Source of the DNA: Rotaria sp. Silwood1
Taxonomy: Eukaryota > Rotifera > Eurotatoria > Philodinida > Philodinidae
Reading direction: 5' to 3'
DNA: 64,000 nucleotides
Assembly: GCA_905250075.1 (NCBI GenBank)
Contig: CAJNOP010000888.1
Location: 4,958 to 68,957, forward strand
Shown one piece after another: positions 25,802 through 37,900 of the stretch. The first letter of the stretch is position 1; each line of letters starts with the position of its first letter. The translations under genes were made by a program, and so were the position numbers. The notes beneath the pieces are model-generated. The model saw nothing but the letters and a program-made list of their open reading frames with translations. It did no database searches and had not been told where the DNA came from.

Positions 25802-28800
25802 ATGAGTGCAAGTCGATATGCAGTTGTTCGACGTCTTAGTCGAGTACTTCTATTACCATTACATGGTCATACTACGACTAATGATAGGTAAGAATTTCTA
25901 AATCAATTTTATTCTTAGGAAATTCTCTTTTTTTTTTGTATGTTGTCATAAGAATTTTTTTTTTACTTGTCATACGAATGAATAATGATCCGTCCCGACA
26001 ATAAACAGCTTTTGTGATCTCAATAGTATACAATGTGTATACATTCTCATTTAGAACCGAGAAAGAAAAAAAACAAAAAGACTTCCTTCAATCTATCAAT
26101 GTTATAAGACTAACGATGAGCATACCGAACCAATCGAGTTTCAGAATAAGAAACGACTAAGAATAAAGAATAAAAAAAAAGAAAAAAAAAGAGATTGATG
26201 AATGATTAAATAGAACATTTGCTTTTTGTTCATGTTAAATAACACTTGTATATTATTACTTATAGATAAACTAAACTAAGTAAGTATTAATAATATTATT
26301 TTAATCTTTTTATACAATTCATTAAAAAATTTAATTATTTTATTGAAATAATAATATTTATTATATTATCGTTTCATTAATTAATTGCGTTTCTTTTTTT
26401 TTTTGTTTTTGTATAGATCTATGCATATATATATAAGGTTAAAGACAAAAGCACTTGACCTCTGAAAATTAATCATTAGTTAATTGATATAAACACATAC
26501 ATAAATAAACAGATTTTTTTCTAATAATTTTTTAGTTCATAAACACAAAAGAAGAATTATTCTATGTAATCTTTTCATCTCGTTTTTTTATTATCGATAA
26601 TATTCTTCATTATGAAATCATTCTCATATTTTTCTATATAACTATCTTCAAAAAACAAAAACAAAAAAAATCAATCTTCTAAAGAATGATAGTGATTACC
26701 AGCTTGCGCTTGACTGCTAACTTTGCTCTCGTTATGTAAGTTATCAGTACAATTTTTCTTTCCGTACTTGTATGCACTGTGCTTTGCTTGTACATGCATA
26801 CAAAAAAAGTAAATGAGACATAAAGTAGTGTCATCTCTATAAGGTTTCAGGCCAATGCATTCACTAGGATAGCTCTCTCTTTCTGCACATATTGCCACTA
26901 GAAAAATAAAGTATAATTAGTGATGGCAACTAAAGCATCGGATGAATGAACACAATTAATTGAATTGATTGATTGATTGCTTACATATTTTTTGTACTGT
27001 TTTTTGACATAAAGAAAAATATGTTGATAGATTGATTATCACAAATTGTATTTGTCAAAAACTATTCTTTCGACATACAATACTTATTTTGAATATATTT
27101 CTTTATCTTTTCTTATAAGACAAAAAAGAAAATGTTGAAGATCAGTTGATCTATCATATTACTAATTCAATTAACATAACAATAATTTGTTGTTTTTTTT
27201 CTATAAGTTTTTTTAACATTTATTTTTATCAATAAGTTGTTATATAAAAGCTATTAGGTAGATACAAAAATTATTATTTATTATATTCGTGTCGTTCGTT
27301 CATCGCAAATGATCCATAGGGTATTCGGACATTTTCTTTTTCTTTTTTTTTTTATTTATCACACATATTTCTCTCGGTTTTCATTAATATAATTAATGAA
27401 ATATTTTTCTTTTTCAACACGAGGAACACAAAAATGATGAACTAATCATAGAGTTATCTGTCATGTAAACCATTACTCTTTTACTATGATAAATTTGAAC
27501 ATTACGTTGTCTAACGTATATATGATGGAAATAACTAGATGTTTATATTTGAGTAGATTCATCATCATCAGCACGTCGTATGATTATTGTTCGACAGTAT
27601 AAAGAGGAACCGACAAATTTCAATAAAAAACATTAAATACTGAAAAAAGAAAAGAAAAATCTTTAGCAATTATCAACTATTGATACATTTGTTTCAACGA
27701 TAAAAAAAAAAGAAAGAAAACCTCGGAAATCACTATTCAAGTAGGTTCGAAAGGCAATAGAAGAAAATTTTTCTTTCGTCGTCGATATTTTTGTTTATTT
27801 TGTATGATGATATTAAAAGAAAAACTTATACATTTGTCATTATATCTTTAATTATAAACAAATTGACTGGAAGTTTCACTGCATGTCATCTAACTAATTG
27901 CATGAAAAGAAAATCGAGACGATAAAGAACTGTTAGATCCATATATGTATATATTTAAGGATAAATGTGTCAATCCTAATATTATTACTATTATTGAATA
28001 AAAAAAAAAATCAATAAAGTATATCAACTTTCTTCTTATATGTAAGTATTTGAGTACATTCACGTAGTCATTTCATCTCCAGATGATGATGATTTCCGGT
28101 AGAGTAACATATAACAATAGGTTGATGGTTCGCTTGATAACACATTTCTTTCTTTTTTTTTCCCGTGCATATGTTCGGAGATGTTAGCAGTACGCTATGT
28201 ACGCATACAATTGAATGTCGATCAAACGAGTAATAAAAACATCAGTGGTGTCTACTTCTATCGCTTTTTCCATATCGTGGATTGATGATGTAGTCTTATT
28301 CTATATTGATTAGAAAAGAAGGTACCGACCTAGTTCGGGTTTTTTTTTCTTCTGTATATCTTATGTACTTCCATATTTTATGGATATTGAATTGTATCCA
28401 TCTGCACATTGATCTCGTTGTTCTTGAGTGTCCCAAAAGAAAACATTGACTTTTTATGAATACTAAATAATCGAAAAATAATGCATTCTAGTAAGATTTT
28501 TATTATTTATTAATCGACCATACTTTCATCGAAGTATGCGCAATTATTTATTTAAATTCTTTATTTTTTGTTGTTTTGTTTGTCTTAATATCTACTTTAA
28601 AATAGTATTTGTATATTTTTTTTATTTAGTATGCGTCGTCGAAAATTTAAAGATTCATCTTTACATGATGATCAACGAATATGTACAAAAGAAAATTGTT
28701 TAACATGTTGTAAAAAATTTACTGCATTTATGTTTTCACGTGTTGGTCTATTTCTTGTTATGATTGGTTATGTTGCATTAGGTGGTTGGTTATTTCAAAC

Positions 28801-31800
28801 ATTGGAAGCTCGTAATGAACAAGATATGCGTCGTTCAATGAATGAAAAACTTAATACAACACTTTATAAATTATGGGAAGAAATTTTACGTGTTAATTCA
28901 TATCCATATCATGATAAAAAAGGAAATTTTACATTAAATGCAACACAAGAACTTGAAAAATTTGAAATAACAGTTATACAACAAGTACAACAAGGTTTTG
29001 ATGGACGAACAAGACCAGGTGCTGATCCAGATTGGAATTTTTTTGGAGCAATACTTTATGCTGTTACACTTATATCAACTATAGGTAAAAATTAAGAAAA
29101 TATAACAAAAAAAAAAAAAAAAACATCACAATGAAATTTTATTTTAAAAAAAATAAAGGTTATGGTCATATAACAACAAAAACTGTAGCAGGAAAAATTG
29201 CTACTGTACTTTATAGTGCATTTGGTGTACCATTAATGATGCTTTTTGTTGCAAATATTGGTTCAACAATGGCAAAATTATTTGCTTTTGTATTTAGTCG
29301 TATAAAAAAAATTTTTTGTTGTCAATGGAAAAATAAAAAAAAACGAACAAATATAAAAAAATTTCAACAAAAAAATAATCAAATATCAATTAAAATTGAT
29401 GAAAAAAAATCAAATTTAAAACAAATTAAAAATGATCATGATACAGTAGAAAAAAGTAAACAAAAAAAAAATTCTTTTTTTTGGTTTGATTTTTATCAAA
29501 AATTTTCTTTAGCTTTAATTGATAATAATATTGATCAAACATCAAATATTAATTCACCTTCTGAACATAAGAAAATTTCAATAACAGATACAAAAGAATT
29601 ACCAGCTGATATTCGTTTAGATATGTTAACAGGAGTTTCAATAAATAAGACAAAATCTCATTCATTAACATCATCACCAAATATAATTGATGAACGATCA
29701 AAAGATGCACTTGTTCGTATTAATGAACTTATTAGACAAAATTCCGTCCATGATGATGATGAAAATAAAATTAATGATAATGATAATGTTTTATTAACAT
29801 CAACTAATCAAAATGAACAACAAATATCTAATAATATGAGTTCAATACAATTTTATATTAATGAAACAAATAAATTAACAAATAATTTAGAAAATTCACT
29901 TAATGATCAAAATATTATAAAATTACAAAAAGAAAAATTAGATAATACAAATATTCAACAAGTAAATAATTGTTTTTTTTTTTTTGTTTCTTTTGTAAAC
30001 AACAATAAGCAACTATGGAAAAATTTAAAAAACAAAATATAGTTAAATTAATAAAAATTTATTTTCGTATTAATCAAGTCACTATATTTAGACGCAAAAA
30101 AAAAGTAATTCCTTTTGATACAATAGTTATACAGATGTACGAAACAAGAACTTAGGTACATTCTAGTACTTAAAACTCAATAAATATCAAAACAAAATGA
30201 CGTTATGTATCATCTTTTCCAGATACATAATAAGTACAAAAAAACAAAATATGATAATAGGAATACCGTTTGTTAGAATATTCTTTAGAGTAGATTATTT
30301 GTAGAACAAGATTGTTATGTAGACAATAACACATTACAATACACATCAACTAAATGAGGTGTTGATATTTCATAAGTTATTCTTTCAACACTTCTATTGT
30401 TTCTTTTGAATTCGGACTCAACACTCCATATTCCTGATTTCAAGTAAATTGTTTAAAATCAAACTCTTCAAATCACACGAAATATATGAGATACTTTTTA
30501 TTAACATATTTTTCAAACAATATTGATCATGATATTTATAAAAATCAAAACATTATGAACTATTACCGATGAATCTTGAAATTTATAAAAAAAATTCAAA
30601 TTTTTATTTTTGATAACTAATGTCCGCGCCAGAATTAAAGAGGGGTTAGTGTAAATTGAATAACTCATCAAGGACAACAGCTAGGGACCTACGGTTTTCA
30701 CCATTCGAAAGAGGAAACCGGGGGACGTATTTTTTCACGATATTGTTTCGGACAAAATTGCTTTGGACACTGTCTTTTCTGAGAAAACGTAGAAATGGTA
30801 TGCCAATACAATGAATTTTTATTTTGATATTCTCATTAGATAGAGGGACTTCAGATCTATAGTTCAAGATACAATGCAAATGGTTCTCTTATTATATTCT
30901 AACGTTGAGCAAATGGAATCATGTATTTACATGCGCAAATAATAGAGAATTTTGCTGATTTTTTGCTAAGTTTTCGCACTTTTTATCCTAATAGCTTGAC
31001 ATTTCGATGAAAATGAAATGAAAAGTAAGAAAGCGCATTGTATTTAGAACTATAGATCTGAAGTCCCTCTATCTAATGAGAATATCAAAATAAAAAGTCA
31101 TTGTATTGGCATACCATTTGTACGTCTTCTCAGAAATGACAGTGTCCAAAGCAATTTTGTCCGAAACAATATCGTGAAAAAATACGTCCCCCGGTTTCCT
31201 CTTTCGAGTGGTGAAAACCGCAAGTCCCTAGCTGTTGCCCTTGTTGAGTTATTCAATTTACACTAACCCCTCTTTAATTCTGGCGCGGACATTAAAAGAT
31301 AAGATCTTATTTAGGGGTCGACAAGCTCAGCTCAGAGGAACTATTCGAACAGATCTTTTGAGCTGAGCTGAACTGATGAACCGATTTGTTTGAGCTGTGT
31401 TCCCAAAACAGAACACTTTTGTTCCATTTTCGGGAAATAATTCCCATAAAAGAACAAAAGTGTTCTGCTTTGGGAACACAGCTCAGCTCAAAAGAGCTGT
31501 TCTGACAGTTCCTCTGAGCGAAACTGAGCTGAGCTTGTCGACCCCTAATCTTGTTAATTAATTAAACACTAATATATGTCAAAGATGAAATCCTAATATT
31601 TATTTATTTATAGGATATTATTTCTGAGATTCCTTCTATTACTATAACAACCAATGATGATATAAATAAAAATTCAATTGAAATAGATAATACAATAAAA
31701 AAATCTTCAAAACAAAAATTAAAACGTTCAAAATCTGAATCAACACATAATCGTAAATCACATATAAAAATAAATAATAATAATGAAATAAATAAATCTT

Positions 31801-32429
31801 CTCGTCGACGATTTTTTTTATATAAAAAAAAAAAAGAATCAAAAAAAATAAATGAAAATAATTCATTAGAACAAGAAATAAATCAAACAACAACTAGAAA
31901 ATTATCACAAAAATCTCAAAGTTTTGATGAAAATTTACGTTCATTATCACCTCCACCAAATTATGAAGAATCTACTATACATAATATAACATCATTACCA
32001 ATGGTAACATGGAAACCTGATAATGAATTACATTCGACAAAAATTCCATTTAATAATCATATTGAAATTGATGATGATAATAATGATGAATTATATGAAG
32101 ATGAACAAATGAGTGTACCATTACTTGTTACTGTTTTTGTCATTCCGCTTTATTTAACACTTGGCGCTATATTATTTAATATATGGGAACATTGGGGTTT
32201 TCTTAATTCATTTTATTTTTGTTTTACAACATTAACAACAATTGGTTTTGGAGATTATGTACCTGGTGCATCAATAACGGTTTCTGCTGCTAAAGAAAAA
32301 CTTATATCAGCTTCATTGTATATTTTACTTGGTCTTGTACTTATTGCAATGTGTTTTAATTTAATGAAAGAACAATTAAGTCAAAAAGTTAAACAAATTG
32401 CTAGTAAATGGGGAATTTTACAAATATAG
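25802..32429 (+). CDS. KCNK: Two-pore-domain (K2P/TWK-type) potassium channel subunit
   Basis: Four exons: 25802-25887, 28630-29084, 29159-29961 and 31614-32429, giving 719 residues in frame. K2P subunits dimerise to form background potassium channels. The order is M1 (about residues 64-87), an extracellular cap region with NxT sites, pore 1 with filter TIGYG (about 179-183), M2, a very long cytoplasmic loop, M3 (about 617-638), pore 2 with TIGFG (about 657-661) and M4 (about 681-697). The tail after M4 is short. The M2-M3 loop is nearly 390 residues, rich in Lys/Asn/Ser and low complexity, far longer than the roughly 20-40 residues usual in the family. The first exon, 2.7 kb upstream, is supported by exact phase and an in-frame ATG (MSASRYAVVRRL). 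An alternative start is the ATG at 28631. Exon 2 ends inside the filter codon for Gly. Intron 3 carries two inverted-repeat elements. Confidence 0.92.
25888..28629. other. Large K2P intron 1
   Basis: A 2.7-kb intron, the longest in the window, separating the N-terminal exon from the channel body. It is mostly AT-rich with microsatellites. It contains an antisense GC-richer open segment (26671-26898, listed separately). I see no transposon termini. Confidence 0.55.
26671..26898 (-). CDS. Possible antisense exon in K2P intron 1, unknown product
   Basis: An open segment of 75 codons with several cysteines (CAERESYPSECIGL, CLIYFFC), preceded by an acceptor-like TTCTAG and ending in TGA. The start codon of the longest frame is a GTG, so an exon fragment is more likely than a complete gene. 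Its composition is less AT-rich than neighbouring intron DNA. No family is recognised, and it may be chance. Confidence 0.2.
   Translation of the reverse strand: MAICAERESYPSECIGLKPYRDDTTLCLIYFFCMHVQAKHSAYKYGKKNCTDNLHNESKVSSQAQAGNHYHSLED
30620..31292. mobile_element. Inverted-repeat element flanked by TA in K2P intron 3
   Basis: A 673-bp element with arms of about 270 bp and a unique centre of about 130 bp (around 30885-31015). The outer ends are ATGTCCGCGCCAGAATTAAA and the inverse, each bordered by TA. The arms differ by scattered substitutions. TA borders would fit Tc1/mariner-type target duplication. It encodes no transposase. Confidence 0.8.
31312..31547. mobile_element. hAT-type MITE in K2P intron 3
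   Basis: A 236-bp element whose ends are TAGGGGTCGACAAGCTCAGC and the inverse. It is flanked by atcttatt and atcttgtt, an 8-bp duplication with one mismatch. TAGGGG-type ends plus an 8-bp duplication fit the hAT superfamily. It sits about 20 bp downstream of the TA-flanked element. The arms contain repeated AGCTCAGCTC blocks that could fold internally. Confidence 0.82.
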
Positions 32430-32643
32430 GAACATTTCTTCGCTTTTTTTTTCTTTTTGTTGTTGTTTTGTTTCTTAATGAATATATCAGCGAAGTTTTT
32501 TTTTTTCTTCTTCTTCTTCGTTTTATTTGTATCTTTATAGTGCATAAAGAATAACATGATTAATAAAAATTTCGAGAATGACTTAATTTAGTTTTTCTTT
32601 TTCTTTTTTTTTGTTTTCATTCAATAAAACCAAATAAATTCAA

Positions 32644-33648
32644 TTAAGATGAAATACTTATTTTATGTAAAATCCATGGATTATAATAACTAACATATGC
32701 ATAAATATCAGAAAAATTTGTTTGATAACCACAATCAACTGTTCCAGACATAATACCAACTTGTTGCCAATAAACATTACCATTTTTATCAACAATTGAT
32801 CGAACTAATGGACCACCACTATCACCAAAACATACAGCTTTTGGTGGAAAACCAGCACACATTTGTCCTAATCGAGTACTATCACCACTACCAATTAATG
32901 GTTCACATGATGAATGTGTACGTGGTACAAATTGTAAACGTACTTGTTGTAATTCATTTGGTCTTGTACGATTAACACTTTCCATAGCACCCCAACCTGT
33001 AGCAATAAGTTGTTGACCTTCAATTAATTCTTGATCAGTCATATCTTTTGGTGCAATACAAGCAAGACTAACTTGATTATCTAAAGAAATGGATGTACGT
33101 AAACGAATAACTGCAATATCATCATTAAGAGTTACATCATCATAAGATTCATGAACATAAATACGTTCAGCCATATATGCTAAACGTGGTGACCATGAAC
33201 TAATATTAAAAAGGTGAAGACGAGCAATTACACCAATATATCGAGGTGATGAACCAAAAACACAATGTGCAGCAGTAAGAACATGTTGTGTTGTTATAAG
33301 ACTAGCACCACAATATGACCTAGGTATACCTTGAGAAGTAAAAACAATTAGAAGTAATTGCCATGGCCATGAATTTGGTATTGCTGCTTCACCATTAACA
33401 ATTTTTGATGTTATTTGTGGACTTATAGCTGGACAACCACATTTACATGGTTCGGGAAGAGTAACTATTAATTGATTTTCATTATTAGTAGAACTTTTAG
33501 TTGGTTTTCCAATTGTAAATAGTAGTGCAATACTAATAGTTAATGTTATAACCATTATTGTTACGAAAACTAATAAAGCAATAGTTAATTTTGGTGAAAT
33601 TAGATTTGTCATTTGTGGTGGATTAGATGTAAATGGTCGTACAGCCAT
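32644..33648 (-). CDS. Type II membrane-anchored trypsin-fold serine protease
   Basis: An intronless frame of 334 residues starting at MAVRPFTSN; the frame extends further upstream, but that part looks like 5' UTR. A short cytoplasmic segment is followed by a hydrophobic signal-anchor (about residues 19-45), a Cys-containing stem (CKCGC) and an S1 domain beginning at the activation site KIVNGEAA. The catalytic triad is complete: His in TAAHC, Asp in NDDIAVIRL and Ser in CFGDSGGPL. The residue at chymotrypsin position 189, six before the active Ser, is Ala rather than the Asp of trypsins. Arg/Lys specificity is therefore not expected, and an elastase- or chymotrypsin-like preference is inferred. 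The gene is tail to tail with the K2P gene, 214 bp away. Confidence 0.9.
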   Translation of the reverse strand: MAVRPFTSNPPQMTNLISPKLTIALLVFVTIMVITLTISIALLFTIGKPTKSSTNNENQLIVTLPEPCKCGCPAISPQITSKIVNGEAAIPNSWPWQLLLIVFTSQGIPRSYCGASLITTQHVLTAAHCVFGSSPRYIGVIARLHLFNISSWSPRLAYMAERIYVHESYDDVTLNDDIAVIRLRTSISLDNQVSLACIAPKDMTDQELIEGQQLIATGWGAMESVNRTRPNELQQVRLQFVPRTHSSCEPLIGSGDSTRLGQMCAGFPPKAVCFGDSGGPLVRSIVDKNGNVYWQQVGIMSGTVDCGYQTNFSDIYAYVSYYNPWILHKISISS

Positions 33649-34960
33649 TATATTTGAGAAACAAAAAAACAAAAGTATTGAATGTTTCTTTTTTCTTGGT
33701 TTACAAGAGATATAAATACAGTAATTGAAATAAATCATTATTAAGTATCAAAGTTTTAAGGTGACCTTTTTTTTTTATTACATTGTATGATGAATAATGA
33801 TCAAAAGATAAAAATGTCAACTTATTGAAATATCGACATCATATAAATTATTGTTTTGTACAAGATAAAGAATTCTTTATGTATTTATTTTATATGTGAT
33901 TTTGATATTCATAAGAAAACAAAAAAAAAACCTTTTTAACAAGGTCAAAGATGAAAAAATGGAAAGACCTTATTTCAAAAAAAAAAATTATGCAAATTTT
34001 ATATCTATTTGTTTTTTTTTATTCTGTCTAAGAGAAGTTTTAATAGACTGAATTAAAATTTTTTTAAAGATGTTACGTATGTCGACTTTTTCGACAATTT
34101 CATGTAATTCTTTTATTGACTACAATAGATATCCTATATTAAAGGAAATATTCTTGCTTCAACATTGATGAATAATCATATGTTAATACTAGTGGCGAAG
34201 CCAGGATTTTCTCTTGAGAGCATAGGCCCTAAATGAAAACTTATGGGTATTGATATTTGACTCACAGGATAAGTTTCTATCAATTAGCATTTTCCTGAGC
34301 CTCACCCTGGAAAATATTTCATAATCTTGATGATGTCTCATTTTCAAGAATGCCATCGAAAGCTACATTAGATTTTATCAATAGATTTCAAATTTTGTTT
34401 AAAAAACTTCATCTGTTCAGAAGTTATGGTGTTTTGAATTTGTGGGAAAGTTTTTTCGAAACGTTCTGTGCATTAAAAATGTCCTAGAATCTAGATGGAT
34501 GAATTTTTTTAAACGAAATTTGAAATCTATCGATAAAATCTAATGTAGCTTTCGATAGCATTCTTAAAAATGAAACATCATCAAGATCATGAAATATTTT
34601 CCGGGGTGGGGCTCAGGAAAATGCTAATTGATAGAAACTCATCCTGTGAGTTAAATATCAATACCCATAAGTTTTCATTTGGGACCCATGCTCTCAAGAG
34701 AAAATCCAGGATACTGAAAAATCCTGGCTCCGTTACTAGTTAATACTATATTTTTCATATCTCGTATTATTCATAAACATTTACTAGCGCCATCTATATC
34801 GATTTGGTGGGTGACATAGGATCGTAACTGAAGATTGGTGAAAGCATTATGTGCATTGCGAAATAAACAATTTCAGTTCAAAGAAAGACAAAAGATTTGA
34901 GCGATTGTATAGTGTTTATTAAATTATCTGTTTTTTTTTTATTCATTATCATATTGAATC
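33649..34960. other. Divergent intergenic region between the protease and NOP58
   Basis: About 1.3 kb that must hold the promoters of both divergent genes. It contains one hAT-type foldback element (34190-34738), leaving about 220 bp between that element and the NOP58 ATG. Otherwise it is AT-rich and without supported genes. Confidence 0.6.
34190..34738. mobile_element. hAT-type foldback element, family B, upstream of NOP58
   Basis: A 549-bp inverted repeat with ends TAGTGGCGAAGCCAGGATTT and, on the right, the inverse of TAGTAACGGAGCCAGGATTT. It is flanked by an exact 8-bp duplication GTTAATAC (34182-34189 and 34739-34746). The ends and the block GCTCAGGAAAATGCTAATTG near the arms relate it to the element at 19643-20265, though the arms are more diverged. 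A duplicated 'actgaaaaatcctgg' near the right end suggests a small internal rearrangement. Confidence 0.88.
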
Positions 34961-37900
34961 ATGCTTGTTTTATTTGAAACATCTGCTGGCTATGCCATGT
35001 TTAAAGTTCGTTTTTTTTATTGTTTAATTTGTTCTTTTTGTAATTTCAATATTGTTTTTTTTTTTAATTTTTCAGTTACTTGATGAAAAAAAATTACAAG
35101 AAACTAAAAATTTATATCTTGATTTTGAATCACCAGAAAAAGCTGCTAATATGTATAATTTGTTTTTTTTTTTATTATTTTTAATTGATTGATTGATATT
35201 TTATTTTCTATTAGTTTAAAATTAATTCATTTTGAAAAATTTGAAGATACAACACAAGCACTTGCTGCAGCAACAGCAACTGTTGAAGGAAAAATTTCTA
35301 AACCATTAAAAAAATTACTTAAACGTCTTGTTGATCCAGATGTTCAAGAAAAATTACTTGTTGCCGATTCAACACTTGGCAAAGCTATTAAAGTTTATTT
35401 ATGAAATAATTTTTTGTTTTTTTATATATGTATATTTTTAGGAAAAATTTAGTTTCGATTGTATATGTAATAGTTCTGTACAAGATCTTATGCGTGTTAT
35501 TCGTTCACAAGCTGATAGTCTTATACAAATTGATGAAAAAGAATTAGCTGCTATGCGTATTGGTCTGGCACATAGGTATTTAAAAAAAAACAGAGTTAAC
35601 TCAATGAACTTTAAGTTTGAATTTCAAAACTAAACAAAAAAAATTAACGAAGGGATATAACCTATGGAAACAAGCAGTGTTTCATCCAGAGGGAGCGCTN
35701 NNNNNNNNNNNNNNNNNNNNNNNNNNNNNNNNNNNNNNNNNNNNNNNNNNNNNNNNNNNNNNNNNNNNNNNNNNNNNNNNNNNNNNNNNNNNNNNNNNNC
35801 CCCCCCCCCCTCGGAAATTCAAATCGCCCCTCCGAAGAAAAAACACTGGAAATAAGTATCAATTCGTTTGAATATATTATTTTGTTCTTTTTTTTTTTTA
35901 TTTTTAGTTTATCTCGATATAAATTAAAATTTTCTCCTGATAAAGTTGATACAATGATTGTTCAAGCTATTTGTATGTATTTTTTTTTTATAATTCTATA
36001 TGAAATATATATATATTTTGTTTTTGTCTATAGCTTTATTGGATGATCTTGATAAAGAAACAAATAATTATATAATGCGTTGTAAAGAATGGTATGGTTG
36101 GCATTTTCCTGAATTAGCTAAAATTATACAAGATAATATTGCTTTTTGTAAAACAGTACAAAGAATTGGTTAATTAATATTCTATTAATTTTTCTTTTTT
36201 TTAAATATATATTTTTTTATTATTATTCATAGGTTATCGAACGAATGCAGTTGAACTTGATTTATCTGATATTTTACCTTCTGATATTGAAGCACAAGTA
36301 AAAGAAGCTGCAGAAATATCTATGGGTACTGAAATATCTGAAGAAGATATAACTAATATTCGTCATTTATGTTCTCAAGTATGTTTAGTTGAATTTATTA
36401 AATAAGATATATATTTCATATTCGATTCTAACATCGAAAATTGACAAAAGCTAATAATCTATGATGATTTTAATAACCGCCCCAGTCTGAAACTAATTTA
36501 TGTTGATTGGTCCCATACTGAGATTATTAGCTTAATAATATTTTTGTATAAAAAGGCAAAACTTTATATATATAATATATGTTTTAATAGGTTATTGAAA
36601 TATCCGATTATCGTGCACAATTATTTGAGTATTTAAAAAATCGAATGATGGCTGTTGCACCAAATTTAACAGTATTAGTTGGTGAACTTGTTGGTGCTCG
36701 ACTTATTGCGCATGCCGGTACGTCTATATATTTTCTCATTTTTTCTTTAAAAAAAAAATCAATGAATTTTCTAATCGTAACGTGAATTTTAAGTTCATAA
36801 TGATCTTTAAAATAGACGTACAAATAAATTATAAATACCCTGAAAAGAATTCAAGTCCTTAGATTATTCCTATAGAGGATATCGCATTTTTTTTTTGAAT
36901 AAATGCTTTGATCTTCTAAAGAAAAATAGTATTCGATTTAAAAATTTTTCACAGAGATCGATTTTGATGAAAGTTTATTATGAAGATTATTTGAACTGGT
37001 CGAATTGCTCAACTCTAATTCTTGAATTTTCTCACCTATGAAGATAAATCTTACGAGGAAACATTCCCAACTGTCACATTGCTTTTGAGTCGAGCGTATG
37101 CGCATTATGTAGACCCTAACGATCTATAAATTCTCTGAAAAAAGGTCGTGCCGTTAGCTTATTACTGCCGAGATATTGCATTTTTACTGTATGTTTAAGA
37201 AAAAAATAGCCGTAGTCCCCCCTCAGGAACACTGAGAAAACTGAATTTCGATTTGAAACTTTGCACAAATATAGTTCTCAATGAGAATACTTTATTGTGA
37301 AATTTTCAGCTCTTTTCGTTGTTCCTATTCTAATTTACAGCTATAGTAAAATTGTTCATATACACAAGCAGATCCGATGTTCTTATTTCAGACTAGGAAC
37401 AACCAAAAGATCTGAAACCTTCACAATAAACTATTCTCATTGAGGCCTGTCTACAGACAAAGTTTCAGATGGAAACTCAAAACTCAGTGCTCCTGAGGGA
37501 GACCACGACTTTTTCTCAAACATACAGCAAAAATGCTTTATCTCAGCAGTAAGAAGCTAGCGGCACAAACTTTTTTCACAGGATTCATAGATCATTAGGG
37601 CCAACACAATGCCCATACGTTTGACTCAAAAGCGATATGACAGTTGGGAATGTTCCCTTGTTAGATGAAACTCGAAGAATTTTGAATTATATTTAGGATC
37701 ATTACTCAATCTTGCTAAACATCCATCATCAACCGTACAAATATTAGGTGCCGAAAAAGCTTTATTTCGTGCAATGAAAACTAAACATGATACACCAAAA
37801 TATGGTTTAATTTATCATGCATCATTAGTTGGTCAAACATCAGCTAAACTTAAAGGTAAAGTTAGTCGTATGTTAGCTGCTAAAGCTGCATTAGCCATAC

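Noticed and set aside
30646..30879. Open frame on the minus strand in K2P intron 3
   Set aside because: It lies in one arm of the TA-flanked inverted-repeat element. No domain is seen, and the opposite arm does not keep the frame.
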